DNA from: a virus
Virus record (IMG/VR): IMGVR_UViG_3300018036_001109
Coordinates: 1-42,180 of that record
DNA length: 42,180 nucleotides
Direction: 5' to 3' (one strand)
In this document: positions 14,145 to 24,400 of the stretch, piece by piece
How positions within the stretch are numbered: position 1 is the stretch's first letter
Layout of the letters: every line of letters starts with the position of its first letter
Translations under genes and position numbers: made by a program
The notes under the pieces: generated by a model
What the model was told of the DNA's origin: nothing
The model's input: the letters and a program-made list of their open reading frames with translations, nothing else
Database searches by the model: none

Positions 14145-15077
14145 TTATGTTAAGTTATTTGTTGTAGCAAATGTTGGACTAGTTAATGCTACATAAAGAC
14201 CAGTTGGTAATCTTTCGCCAACTACACTCTCTAATGTACCAGTTACACTTTCGTCAATTGGGTTAATTGCGCCATCATTATTTGAGTCGCCAGCATCAGA
14301 ACCAACATCGTCGTCTCTAAATTCAATTAAAAATTCAATTTGTGCTGTTGTATTCTCTTTTGCTTTGATATTATAATCGTTCATTGAATATACACCAGTT
14401 CCGTCTTTCTGAAATACAAGTTGATAAGTTGATGTTAAATCAAAGTTTCCAAGACCTTGTGGAGTTCCTGGAGTAGTACCATTTGAAGTACAGTCATCTG
14501 ATTTAAAAAGAACTGTTCCCATTGATGATAATAAGTTATTCCAATCGTTGTTCTTACCGTTTGAAACATCAGGATCTAAGTCTGCTGTAAAACGAATTTC
14601 TCCGCCTGCATTAAAGAAGTGTCTACGTGCATCAGCACTTGCAAAAGTAACTGTAACAACATGATCAACAATACCAGACCATGAAGTAGTTCTAGTACTT
14701 GAAGTTTTACTATTAGTAATTGTGCTTTGTGATGTATCTACAGTATAAATTAAATCTTTATCTGTTTCAAGAGTAGTTGCTAAATCTTCATATTGAAGAA
14801 TACCTCTACCTGTTCCGGTATCAGCCGAATCTTCTTCGATAACTTGGCCTGCCGCTACTGTTGCAATAGACTGTGGAACACTTCCAACTTGGTGTACTCT
14901 TGTTGCAACTAAATCAGTGTACAGATCAGCCATGTGTGTCGAATCGATAACTGTTTCTGCGGCTACTTGTGAACTTGCTAACACTTGTCCATATCCAAAT
15001 TGACCGCTTCCGTTACCTAAAACGTTAGCCACCTTTGCTTGTAATGTATTATACCTTGCCGCTGTTACAACTGCCAT
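14145..15077 (-). CDS. Virion structural protein with EF-hand-like loop
   Basis: The 310-aa protein starts MAVVTAARYNTLQAKVANVL with a helical, glycine-containing N-terminal part (about 1-115), followed by a beta-rich region (HVVTVTFASADARRHFFNAG, YQLVFQKDGTGVYSMNDY). Near the C-terminus, DSNNDGAINPIDE (residues 264-276) fits the DxNxDGxIxxxD calcium loop of EF-hand/dockerin motifs. I recognise the type as a structural protein that accompanies tail-fibre genes in marine T4-like phages, but no precise role is known to me. AAAGGGAAG precedes the ATG. It is the last gene of the structural operon, 13 bases after the fibre gene at 15091 and before the terminator. Confidence 0.75.
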   Translation of the reverse strand: MAVVTAARYNTLQAKVANVLGNGSGQFGYGQVLASSQVAAETVIDSTHMADLYTDLVATRVHQVGSVPQSIATVAAGQVIEEDSADTGTGRGILQYEDLATTLETDKDLIYTVDTSQSTITNSKTSSTRTTSWSGIVDHVVTVTFASADARRHFFNAGGEIRFTADLDPDVSNGKNNDWNNLLSSMGTVLFKSDDCTSNGTTPGTPQGLGNFDLTSTYQLVFQKDGTGVYSMNDYNIKAKENTTAQIEFLIEFRDDDVGSDAGDSNNDGAINPIDESVTGTLESVVGERLPTGLYVALTSPTFATTNNLT

Positions 15078-15090
15078 TTACTTCTTCCCT

Positions 15091-16569
15091 TTAAACTTTT
15101 AGTACAACTTCTACTAATTTTTCTTCGTGTCTATCATTAGACTCTAGTGCAACACCTACTAATTCGCCTTCGTTGGCTTTTTGTGCAGTACCGTTAGCAC
15201 CTACGTATAGTTTGTCGCCTTTGTTAACAGGTCCTACAACTCTTACTGGTACTCTACCTTTAAGTGCAATCGCTTGACCTTCTGCATCTGCATTCATTAA
15301 GTAAGCAGGTTTAGCAGAAATAACACCAATTGGCATTCCGTCAATTTGGCACCATGTAGTTTCTGAGTCTTCATTATCACTAACTGCCATAATAGTACCT
15401 GTTGGATACTCGTCATCAGTTGTGTATTTCTCTGCCAAGTCAGCGTAACGTGCTGTTGTAGCAGTACCGTTAAATAGGTTTGCATTTAGATTTGCTTGAC
15501 TGTCTCTAACTGCAACTGTATCAGCAGTAGCCGAAGTACTTGCTGTTCTGTTATTCTGACCAACTACCATTGCGTTTGCTGTAGTTGCTGTACCGTTAAA
15601 TGTTGTTGCCCAAACGTTGTTCCACTTGCTATTAGTATTACCTAAGTTGTAAGTGTTGTTTGCACCAGGAACAATACCTTCTGCTTTAATTTGCATTGGT
15701 TCTGTTACTTGTGACTGATCGTTGTCAACTTTAAATCTAATTACAGTTCCAACTTCGTTTGCAATAACACCTTGGTTATCATTTTCAATTGAAACTCTTA
15801 AATCATTTGATGCACCAACAGTAAAGCCTGTATCACTAAATCTTACAATTTCAGTAAATGATGATTCTTGTCCCGGAATACTTACAACGTATTCGCTTGC
15901 ATCTCTTCCGCCTAATTTTTCTGAGTTAGTAGCAGTTCCCCACCATCTATGAGCAGTTGAAGTAACACCTTGTGTAGCGTTTGTTGTGTTCTTCATAGTC
16001 ATACCTCTATGAATGACATCAAATCCTGTTATGGCATTGTCGGGGTCGGATGAGTCAATCGTAAAGTCTGACGCTGAAAGTACAACAACTACTTCATCGT
16101 TTACAGTACCTTTAATAACTGTTCGTTGTGCTTGTGAAATATCTCTTACTGTATCAGTAACAAAACTAGTTAAAGTATCACCTTGTGATTGTGGACCAAT
16201 TAGGATAAAACCTGTTCCTGTGTTTGCATACAACTGATTGTTTGCATTATCCCACCAAAAGTCACCTTCAGTAAGTCCTGATGGTTGTGAAGAACTTACT
16301 TCAGCACCGCCAGTTGTTCTAAATTTTGTGCCGTCATAAAATTTTAGTTTGCTTACTCCTGAATCAAACCAAATTTGACCTGCTATTGCTCTGGATGGTG
16401 AATTTGCACTTGAAAAATTTTCTAGTAAATGAACGAAATTTTCGTTCTGGATTTCACCGTAACCAGCATAGTTTTTACCAACTAGTTTAAGACTAGTAGT
16501 TTGATCGACTGTACCGTCTTCAACTACCGCAATCTGCGAACCGTCGGTTTTATTAATAATATATGCCAT
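15091..16569 (-). CDS. Tail-fibre-like protein A (shared anchor, 'DLAEKY' C-terminus)
   Basis: The 492-aa protein has an N-terminal module of about 130 residues shared with the next two genes: MAYIINKTDGS, NENFVHLLENF, GQIWFDSGVSKLKFYDG, GDFWWDNANNQLYANTG and GFILIGP. The middle is rich in N, T and G with NLGNTNSKWNNVWATTFNG and a duplicated FNGTATTA. The C-terminus starts YADLAEKYTTDDEYPTGTIM and forms a compact beta domain seen at the ends of many phage fibres. It probably forms a trimeric fibre, with the N-terminus attached to the baseplate and the C-terminus facing outward. AAAGGGG sits upstream of the ATG, and a GATAAATA box lies 24 bases before it, so it may have its own late promoter. 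Confidence 0.85.
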   Translation of the reverse strand: MAYIINKTDGSQIAVVEDGTVDQTTSLKLVGKNYAGYGEIQNENFVHLLENFSSANSPSRAIAGQIWFDSGVSKLKFYDGTKFRTTGGAEVSSSQPSGLTEGDFWWDNANNQLYANTGTGFILIGPQSQGDTLTSFVTDTVRDISQAQRTVIKGTVNDEVVVVLSASDFTIDSSDPDNAITGFDVIHRGMTMKNTTNATQGVTSTAHRWWGTATNSEKLGGRDASEYVVSIPGQESSFTEIVRFSDTGFTVGASNDLRVSIENDNQGVIANEVGTVIRFKVDNDQSQVTEPMQIKAEGIVPGANNTYNLGNTNSKWNNVWATTFNGTATTANAMVVGQNNRTASTSATADTVAVRDSQANLNANLFNGTATTARYADLAEKYTTDDEYPTGTIMAVSDNEDSETTWCQIDGMPIGVISAKPAYLMNADAEGQAIALKGRVPVRVVGPVNKGDKLYVGANGTAQKANEGELVGVALESNDRHEEKLVEVVLKV

Positions 16570-16593
16570 AGTTTCTAACCCCTTTATTGTATA

Positions 16594-16601
16594 TATTTAT
16601 C
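16594..16601 (-). promoter_or_regulatory. Late-promoter-like box (GATAAATA) before tail-fibre gene A
   Basis: The minus strand reads GATAAATA in the gap between two fibre genes, one base off TATAAATA. A start six bases downstream gives a leader of about 19 bases that contains AAAGGGG, a good ribosome binding site at normal distance from the ATG at 16569. Confidence 0.5.
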
Positions 16602-16602
16602 G

Positions 16603-18702
16603 TTATACCGCAGAACTTTGTCCGCTAGTATAAGTCCATACGCCCCCGTTTACTGTACAAATTAGTTTGTATCTTGAAACAGTTAAACTAACTGCACCGT
16701 TAACATCACTAAATTCTACGTCTTTAAGTACACTTTCGTTCTCATTACCTACTTCAGAAACTCTAGTTGCTGTTGCTGAATTAGCATCGTATGTTCCTGC
16801 TTCACCACTTGTGTTTGCAGAAATAATTGCTTCAGTAGTTGACAATACACTGTCTACTGTAAATGTTCCAGTTAGCGAAGCCATAGGTGTACCGCTATTT
16901 ACTGTAGCACCTGTAATATCAATTTGTCTACCTGCTGTGTATTTGTGAACACCATTAGTAGTAATTGTAGTTGTTGTACCTTTAATAATGCTCGTAATAA
17001 GATTTGAACTTGCTGAAACAGTATGATCAACTTCAACTGTTGACTCTTCTAATGCAGTGTTTAGATCACTTGCAGTAAACAATGCTGATGCTGATGTTTG
17101 ATCTGTTGCATGAATCTTTGCTTGAACTCCATTAATCTTTGTACTTGCTGGAACAATTTCTTCTAACAATGTTGTAATTTTTGCCGCAAATGTTGCTCCG
17201 CCACCTTGTGCTGGATCATATCCTAATCCAGTAATGTTTAATGCCAGTACTACACCTTCGTTATCAATTGCATTATCAACATAAAGTTTTGTTGCCGCAT
17301 CTGTATCTTGTGCCGGTGTTCCTAATCCTCTAATTATTTTGCTATCAACAATTTCAATAATTGCTGTTGCACTTGTTAATTGTAAAGGTTGTACAACTGA
17401 TGAAATTAAGTTTCCGTTAATGTTAACATTATCTACATTCAAGTTAGTAAGGGTACCAACTGATGTTAAATCAGGAGCACTTGCAATGTAAGTCATTTCT
17501 GTACCACTAAACACTGTGTTACCGTTTAACTTGTACCCTAGGTCTGAATCCCAATAAACATTTGATGTCCAAGAATTAGTTGTATTTTTCCAAAGTAACT
17601 CTTTATCGTTCGGAGTTGCTTTTACAATAAAACCAGCATTATCAACTTCTGGATCTGTTAATAATGTACTATCACTTGCAATAGCAAGTTCAATATTTTT
17701 ATCCTGAATCCTCATGTTTTCTACATCTGTTTGGAATGTTTCGCCAGATATAGTTAGGTTACCGGCAATTTTTACATCACCGCCAACGTCTAATGTTGCT
17801 TGAGGATTATTATTAAAAATTCCTATATAACTATTTGCAGTATTAACTTTAATTGCACTTGTGGAACCTGTTGCTTTTCTAACTTTAATTTCTAAGTTTC
17901 TATCACGAACTGTATTTTCAATTAATGTTTGGTTATTTACAATTTTAATAACAATATTATCTTCTGGACCAATTGTAATACCACCGTTATTAATAGTAGT
18001 AATTGTTCCATTGGTTACACCATTAGCATCTGTAGGTAAAAACTGTGATGCGTTTTTCTTAATACCTTGTGCATTAATAATAGTATCTGCTGACGTTGCT
18101 GTTCCGTGGAATTTAAAATCGTCATTAATTATATTAATTCCTTTTTCAACTGCGCCGTTAATGCCATTAATAGTATTACTTGAATCTGGAGTAAATCTAA
18201 TATTAGAAAGTACTGCTTCTGTTGTACCTCCTACATTTAATTTTACTATTGTTCTGTTACTTTGTGTATTATCAAGAACTGTTTCGGTTGAAAATCCCGA
18301 CAGTCCTTCTGAACTTGCATATGGAGGTCCTACAAGAACTAAATCAGTTCCATCATAGAAATATAACTTGTTGTTTAAATTGTCGATCCAAAGATCACCT
18401 GTAACCATTTGTGGTTGTGTTGGACTTACAATAGGTCCGCCGGCACTTTTAAATTGTGCGCCGTCATATAATTTTAAACGTGACTCGCTTGAGTCGTACC
18501 ATAATTGTCCAGTTAAAGGATTAGCAGGTGCTTGTGTGTTGGTAAAGTTTTCCAACATCTTGACAAAGTTTTCATTAATAGATTCACCAAAGCCTGAATA
18601 GTTACGACCAATTAGAGAAATATCTGTTGTTTGTGTATTAAGTTGTCCATCAACTAGTTCTACTAATAAATCACCATTCGTTTTGTTAATCTGATATGCC
18701 AT
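16603..18702 (-). CDS. Tail-fibre-like protein B
   Basis: The 699-aa protein shares the N-terminal anchor module with its neighbours (MAYQINKTNGD, NENFVKMLENF, GQLWYDSSESRLKLYDG, GDLWIDNLNNKLYFYDG, LVLVGPP). A long beta-rich shaft follows, with ATLDVGGDVKIAGNLTISGE, NMRIQDKNIELAIAS and WTSNVYWDSDLGYKLNG, features of repeated beta-helical fibre proteins. DAATKLYVDNAI near residue 465 is a motif seen in many phage fibre shafts. The last 200 residues (TTTITTNGVHKYTAGRQIDI and after) look like an adhesin-type tip. A GGGGG run is close upstream of the ATG, which overlaps the previous stop in TAATG. Exact attachment point and receptor are unknown. Confidence 0.83.
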   Translation of the reverse strand: MAYQINKTNGDLLVELVDGQLNTQTTDISLIGRNYSGFGESINENFVKMLENFTNTQAPANPLTGQLWYDSSESRLKLYDGAQFKSAGGPIVSPTQPQMVTGDLWIDNLNNKLYFYDGTDLVLVGPPYASSEGLSGFSTETVLDNTQSNRTIVKLNVGGTTEAVLSNIRFTPDSSNTINGINGAVEKGINIINDDFKFHGTATSADTIINAQGIKKNASQFLPTDANGVTNGTITTINNGGITIGPEDNIVIKIVNNQTLIENTVRDRNLEIKVRKATGSTSAIKVNTANSYIGIFNNNPQATLDVGGDVKIAGNLTISGETFQTDVENMRIQDKNIELAIASDSTLLTDPEVDNAGFIVKATPNDKELLWKNTTNSWTSNVYWDSDLGYKLNGNTVFSGTEMTYIASAPDLTSVGTLTNLNVDNVNINGNLISSVVQPLQLTSATAIIEIVDSKIIRGLGTPAQDTDAATKLYVDNAIDNEGVVLALNITGLGYDPAQGGGATFAAKITTLLEEIVPASTKINGVQAKIHATDQTSASALFTASDLNTALEESTVEVDHTVSASSNLITSIIKGTTTTITTNGVHKYTAGRQIDITGATVNSGTPMASLTGTFTVDSVLSTTEAIISANTSGEAGTYDANSATATRVSEVGNENESVLKDVEFSDVNGAVSLTVSRYKLICTVNGGVWTYTSGQSSAV

Positions 18703-20771
18703 TATTTTGCCCCCGCGTAAATTAGATAGTTAACAGCCAGGTAAGGATTCATAATATCAAAATCTTGTCCTACTGTTGTTGTACTTACCACGCCTCCTGA
18801 GAATGGAAACTTCTGTCCTGCATTTGTTCCTGTTGGAGCATCGGCTACTGTAGCATCTGCATCTACTGGTGCACCTTGAACATCACGTGATACGTAATAT
18901 TGTGTACCACTTGGTCCACGTAAATCGTGTTCGTGTTCTGGTAAGTTTTCAACTTTAATTGGTTTCTTTTCAAATCCTGCTGTGCCGCCAAGTGTATCAG
19001 CGTTAGCATCAGTAACTCTATTTGCTGATCCTTGTTGTGTACCCATGTTGTCTTGGCCTAGCGGGAATCTACCACGTAAGTCTGGTAATGCAAATTTACC
19101 TAACGCCGGATTTGCTTTATATTTTGTTCCGATAATTTCATACAATTGAGGCCAATCAACAATAAATTCTTCTCTACCGTCACATAATAACCATCCATTT
19201 AAATCTGATGCTGTACTGTTATCTCCTGCATATGGAACTATCATTCCAACTGGATTAACTGGTAATGCACTAAACAAGTTACTTCTTGATATTTTTTTAA
19301 GACCTGTTCCGCTACCATTTTCGTCATTAAGTCTATTAATTAAAAGTTCGTCATCAAATCTTGATGTTGGAACGTTTGGCTTATTAGTAACAAATGTACT
19401 ATTAACACTAATATCAAATGTTTTAACTAGTGTAGTTTCGCCTGGTGCTGTATACTGTCCGTCAAAAATAATGTTCGGAGCAGTTACGTCACCTGTAACT
19501 TGGAATGTTGTTCTTGAAGCAAGTTTATCTGAACTTCCTGAACGTCCTGTAACTGTTCCAGTTACATTACCTACTAAGTTACCTTTAAAAGTATTTGCAT
19601 TAACTTCTGCAAATTTTAATATTGCAGATCCAATGCTTCTTGTGTTTGATGTATCTGGAAGTAGTGATCCGCCAAACGTTGCGGTTGATCCTACTTCTAA
19701 TTCATTTCCAATCCTTGCACTCTTAGCAACACCAAGTCCGCCTTTTGTTGTAATAGCACCTGTTGAAATATTAACTGCTTCTGCAATTCCATTAATAATA
19801 AGGTTGTTACTAATAATAGCATTACCAGTTACGTCTAATGCTTCTGCTGGTGATAAGTTATTAATACCAACTTTTTGTGTTGAGTCAATTCTGATAACAG
19901 GTTGTAGGTTACCTGCATTATTAATTCTTAAGTCAATGTTTGCACCAGAAGTATTATTTGAAATAATTGCATTCTGTCCTTCAATACCAATTTGAACAAC
20001 TGCATCACTTCCAACTTGTACACCTGAGTTATTTCTAATAATTAATCCTTTAGAAGAAATTGACTCTTTATCGCCTCTTAAGAAATTTTCTGCTGAAACA
20101 GGGTTAGCCTCTCCAGCAATAATTAAACTTTCTGCTTTTTCTGCAATACCGTAATACTTTGCAACACCAGCGCCAGTAATATCAGCAGAACTCATATTAA
20201 AGCCTGCCTTCAGCGAACTAAATCCTTGTATTGTTGCCTTTGGAGTAAATGCACTTGTAGCATAAATGGCAAGTACTTTGCCGCCTATTTCAACTTTAAG
20301 TGCTGTATAATTAACGTTGTCTGTTCCTGTTAATGTTGAAGGTCGAACACCTGCGGCTAAACCGTCACTAAATTCTGGACCAACTAAAATCCAACCTGAA
20401 CCTGTATACAAATATAACTGTTGATTGTCTGTATCTGCCCATAAATCTCCAGCAACTGAATTAGCAACATCTGGTGCTGACTCACCTCTTTTTAATCCTC
20501 CGGCTTCAATCCAGTTAGTGCCGTCATAAATTTTAAGAATGTTAACACCGATAGATGTATCATACCATAACTGACCTTCTACTGGTCTTTGTGGTGCTGT
20601 TGTATTTGAAAAGTTTTCTAATAGTTGTAAAAAGTTTTGACCAATTAACGTACCGTAATCAGTAGTAAATCTTCCTGGGATACTTAAACTAGTTGACGTA
20701 TCAACTGTGTTATCCTCAATGACTATACTACCTTTATTAGTAATGTCAGTGTAGTTAATAGTATATGCCAT
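18702..20771 (-). CDS. Tail-fibre-like protein C with tail-collar domain
   Basis: The 689-aa protein has the same N-terminal anchor (MAYTINYTDI, GQNFLQLLENF, GQLWYDTSIGVNILKIYDG, GDLWADTDNQQLYLYTG, WILVGPE). The shaft has VGNVTGTVTGRSGSSDKLAS and similar repeats. The C-terminal 180 residues form a tail-collar domain as in T4 gp12: PVGMIVPYAGD, GWLLCDGREE, YKANPALGKFALPDLRGRFP (about 512-585), then NLPEHEHDLRG with an HxH that can bind metal as in gp12. This suggests a short tail fibre role or a receptor-binding tip. GAGGGG precedes the ATG; only four bases separate it from the gene upstream. Confidence 0.87.
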   Translation of the reverse strand: MAYTINYTDITNKGSIVIEDNTVDTSTSLSIPGRFTTDYGTLIGQNFLQLLENFSNTTAPQRPVEGQLWYDTSIGVNILKIYDGTNWIEAGGLKRGESAPDVANSVAGDLWADTDNQQLYLYTGSGWILVGPEFSDGLAAGVRPSTLTGTDNVNYTALKVEIGGKVLAIYATSAFTPKATIQGFSSLKAGFNMSSADITGAGVAKYYGIAEKAESLIIAGEANPVSAENFLRGDKESISSKGLIIRNNSGVQVGSDAVVQIGIEGQNAIISNNTSGANIDLRINNAGNLQPVIRIDSTQKVGINNLSPAEALDVTGNAIISNNLIINGIAEAVNISTGAITTKGGLGVAKSARIGNELEVGSTATFGGSLLPDTSNTRSIGSAILKFAEVNANTFKGNLVGNVTGTVTGRSGSSDKLASRTTFQVTGDVTAPNIIFDGQYTAPGETTLVKTFDISVNSTFVTNKPNVPTSRFDDELLINRLNDENGSGTGLKKISRSNLFSALPVNPVGMIVPYAGDNSTASDLNGWLLCDGREEFIVDWPQLYEIIGTKYKANPALGKFALPDLRGRFPLGQDNMGTQQGSANRVTDANADTLGGTAGFEKKPIKVENLPEHEHDLRGPSGTQYYVSRDVQGAPVDADATVADAPTGTNAGQKFPFSGGVVSTTTVGQDFDIMNPYLAVNYLIYAGAK

Positions 20772-20775
20772 CTAA

Positions 20776-21390
20776 TTACCCCTCGTTAAAACCAGTTAAT
20801 GATTGTACTCTAACTGTATAATCAATTTGAATTAATCTGTTTAACGACTTTTGTACAGGATGGAAAATAACGTGTGTAAGAAGTTTGCCGTCACCAGTTG
20901 GACTATAACTTACTAATCCTAGTTCGTCAAATACAAATGAACTTTCTGTATTAGTAGCAGTATCGTTTGCTTCTTGCCCGTTTGGTTCACCGTAGTCTAA
21001 CAAACAACTTACTAAGATATCTGTATAACTAGTGCCTGTAACGTGTCGTGTTTCAATTTTGTTTCTATTTGGATCTACGTTATTTGCTGATCTGTCATCA
21101 ACAACCTTTTTATAAGTTTGGTTGTATAATGAAGCATTTGTACCAGTGCTATTTGGTGTTAAGTATGTAATAATGCCTGTAGGATCAACACTAGTACCAC
21201 CGTTCCCAAATGCCATTTCGTATACAAATCCCTGTCCTGCGTTGGCCAATGATTCAGCAAGTGCAATACTCATATTCTCATAGTGAATTGCATTGCGCTT
21301 ATCAATGTAAATTTCGCTAGTCTCGGGGTTATATATCTTAATATGACCCTGCACTAACACTCCGTTTTTATCTAATAAATTATCTGTCAT
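20776..21390 (-). CDS. Small tail/baseplate structural protein, family not identified
   Basis: The 204-aa protein reads DKNGVLVQGHIKIYNPETSE near its start, then HYENMSIALAESLANAG, MAFGNGGTSVDPTGI, a loop rich in N, D and T, and a final beta part with GDGKLLTHVIFHPVQKSLNR and IQIDYTVRVQSLTG. It has no membrane segment. It lies between the giant structural protein and the first fibre gene, the place of gp8-gp10 in T4, but I see no clear match to those proteins. TAGGAAAA precedes the ATG, and an AATAAATA box lies 18 bases before it. A baseplate or fibre-connecting role is likely from position only. Confidence 0.72.
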   Translation of the reverse strand: MTDNLLDKNGVLVQGHIKIYNPETSEIYIDKRNAIHYENMSIALAESLANAGQGFVYEMAFGNGGTSVDPTGIITYLTPNSTGTNASLYNQTYKKVVDDRSANNVDPNRNKIETRHVTGTSYTDILVSCLLDYGEPNGQEANDTATNTESSFVFDELGLVSYSPTGDGKLLTHVIFHPVQKSLNRLIQIDYTVRVQSLTGFNEG

Positions 21391-21408
21391 TTGTGTTTTC
21401 CTACATTG

Positions 21409-21416
21409 TATTTATT
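21409..21416 (-). promoter_or_regulatory. Late-promoter-like box (AATAAATA) before the fibre cluster
   Basis: The minus strand reads AATAAATA across the stop codon of the giant gene. A T4-like start six bases beyond leaves a 13-base leader, TAGGAAAACACAA, containing a ribosome binding site for the gene at 21390. Confidence 0.5.
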
Positions 21417-24400
21417 TAGGTAAGTCAACCTCTTCCGCTCTTAAGAACTGTGCGATAGCATTTTCTGTCTTACCTAGTGTTTTTCCAGGGTCATTCCATA
21501 CTTTTCCAACCCTTCTAATTACTGTTATTCGAACTCCATCTGCTGGTGCAGTTAATAGCGTCATTGTATTACCTAAAATGCTATATTGCGCTGGTTGCAA
21601 TACGTCACCTTCTGGTGAATCTTGATCAACCGTTGGGTCAAACATATACATAGCATTCTTGCGTTGACGCTTGCCACCAACAAATACTTCAAATTCATTA
21701 ACACTAGCCGGAGTCCAATCTAGTGTAAATTCTGATGTAGTGCCATCACCTTCATATGTATTAACTAATGTTTTATCTTGGTATGGAATTGTTTGTTGGA
21801 ATCCCTGATCAAACAACTCGTCTCCTACATTATGAATGTCTCTAACACCTGTACCTAATGTACCTCTACGTAACTGTTGTAAACTGTTACCGTCTTTAAC
21901 CATATATTCAATACGCTCGCCGTTAACAAATACAACACCTGGAACATTATTGGCTTTATCAGGTATAAACATGGTTTCACCGTTTTCAACTAAAATTTCT
22001 TTGTCAAACTGTTTTAAATCTGCTTGTAGTCTATACTTATTCACATCACCTAAACGTTTATAAACTGTTCTATTCAACATATCTTTAAATTGTCTAAATC
22101 CAAACTTAGAAACTGTTGGTCCTGATTCAGCAAACTGAATTACTTCAACAGCATCGTTTTCATTTAACGGTGTTGCCATACGCACAAAGAATCTGTCATT
22201 TGTTACTTTATAATCAACACTAGGTGTTTGAATCTTTCCATTAACAATAATCCAAACATACTCAGCATCAATAGTTTGTCTCTCAAGTTTAATTAGACCT
22301 GCTTTCAGATGATTGTATTCAATATCGCCAGCACTTTCAAAGTTTAGTGTAGTTCTTGTTACAATGTCATAATTTTTACGATCAATTTCTTGAATATCGT
22401 GTCTACTAAAATGTGTTACTCTAAAAATTTCGTCTTCAGGTGGAACTGTGTTAAGTGTAATTGTATTTCCACTTACTGTGTATTCTCCGTCAACAGTTAC
22501 ATACACATCTAGTCTTGCTCCAGGAACTTTAACGTTTTCAAAAATTTCAACACTAGAGTTTGCAGGACGGAAAATATAATCTATAGTATATGTAAGTTCT
22601 ACGCCGTTCAATAATACTAAGATATCATTAGCACCTAATGTACCGCCTGGTTGTTGCCAGTTACGTAATGCATATTCTACTCTGTCATCAATAATAAATG
22701 ATTCGTTGTATCCTGCGTTAAGAATGTTATCACCAACTCTAACAATTAAGTTATGACTTGCTGGTAAACTACTAAATGGAGTTAAACTTAATTCATATGT
22801 TGATGTACTTCCATCTGATCTAATATTATCAGTTTTAATTTCACTAAATGTTTGTGCGTTACTTGCATAAATTCCATAATTAATTACTGCACCTTCAGCC
22901 GGTGCTTGACCAAATGTAATTGCAACTTTGTTAGCAGTATCATATGAACTGTCTGTTGTTTCTAAAATATAATCAACTTTCTCGCCATTAACTGTGATTA
23001 AACTGTTAAGTTCATCTTTCCAGTCAACTCTTGTAAGGAATTGAATTGTTGAGCCGTCTCCAGTAAATGTATCTAGATCTAATATTTCCTCACCATTGCC
23101 GCTCATTGTAATAATGTTTACAGAACTATTAATTGCTGGTGCTGAAGTAAATGTTATTGTTTTGTTTTTATAATCTACTGTATAATCTGTTCTAACAATG
23201 TTGTTTACTTTAACAAAAATAGCAAACTTACTTTGTGGTTGACCATCATAGTTAAATATCTTTGTAACATTATCTCCAACATATGCTACACTTTCAATTC
23301 TACTTCCGCCTTCACCAACTCTATCGTATACTTTAATATCTAATGTATCAAGAACTTGTCCAGGAATAAGTTCCTCTGGTCCTTTAGATGTTGTAGGTGT
23401 AACAAATCCGTCACCGTCGATAACAATATCTTCTGGATTTATACCTGAAGCAGTTGCATATGCTAAGTCACCACCGGTAATTAATGTATCATATGCTCTT
23501 GGATCAGGAATAAACGAACCGTCTGATGTATTTTTGCGAATAACAATTACATCGCCTGATTGTGTTGGTAAAATCTCTTCATCAAATTTGATTACCGTAG
23601 ACTCAACAATAGTACCATCATCAGTTAAAATAAATCCTGTTTGGCTTGCTCCAGTAATACTTTGGATGATTGCATTTGGATTTGTAACAGGATTTCCTGT
23701 TCCAAAGTTAGGATCATCAATTCTTATACCATTTTTATAAACATTATATTCAATACCTGTTTCTAATGCTTTAGCAAAGTCGTAAATTTTTGTACTGTCA
23801 TCACTTAAACGGAATACTTCATCTTCATATGTATTATCATATGTATCATATGCAGAAGTAAACCACGAATCTGCACTCCAACCCGAGCCACCGCCAAAGT
23901 TGAAACTCTTAACTTGAACACCACCGTAGTCAATGCCGTCAAGTAATTGCCCTAAGTCATTTGCTAACTGTCCTGTAGTTGGATTGTAGAATAAGTTAAT
24001 TCTATCTGCCGCAGTTAATAATGATATATCTTTAAAATACTCAATTGTTATAGTTTTGTTATTAGCAGGAGGAGTATTAAAAACAATTTGGCCTATTTTT
24101 CTATCATGTGTTCTACCATTACTGTCATTAACATTAGTAATAGTATAATCTCTTGACAGTATTTCGTCGTCTCCGATAGTAATTTTAATTTTATTTGTTC
24201 TTAAATCTACTGGCCATTTTAAAGTAAATTTATATCTTCCGCCTGTTCCAGTAAATGTTTCTGTTTCATCAAGTGTTGTTATAAAGAACGCACCAGTTAC
24301 TCTATCAAACTTAACGGCTAAGTGTGTAGCACGTAAATTTGAATCTCCAATAACTGCACTTGCTTTAGCAACTGTTCCGTTATCTCCTGGAGAACCATTT

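Noticed and set aside
17861-18358. 165-aa plus-strand reading frame opposite fibre B
   Set aside because: Hydrophobic, low-complexity product that mirrors the Thr/Asn/Ile-rich fibre codons; a shadow frame.
19471-19995. 174-aa plus-strand reading frame opposite fibre C
   Set aside because: Same reason: antisense image of a repetitive fibre gene, no start signal.
20776-21390. Assignment as T4 gp8
   Set aside because: Position fits but I could not find gp8 sequence features, and the protein is much shorter than T4 gp8.
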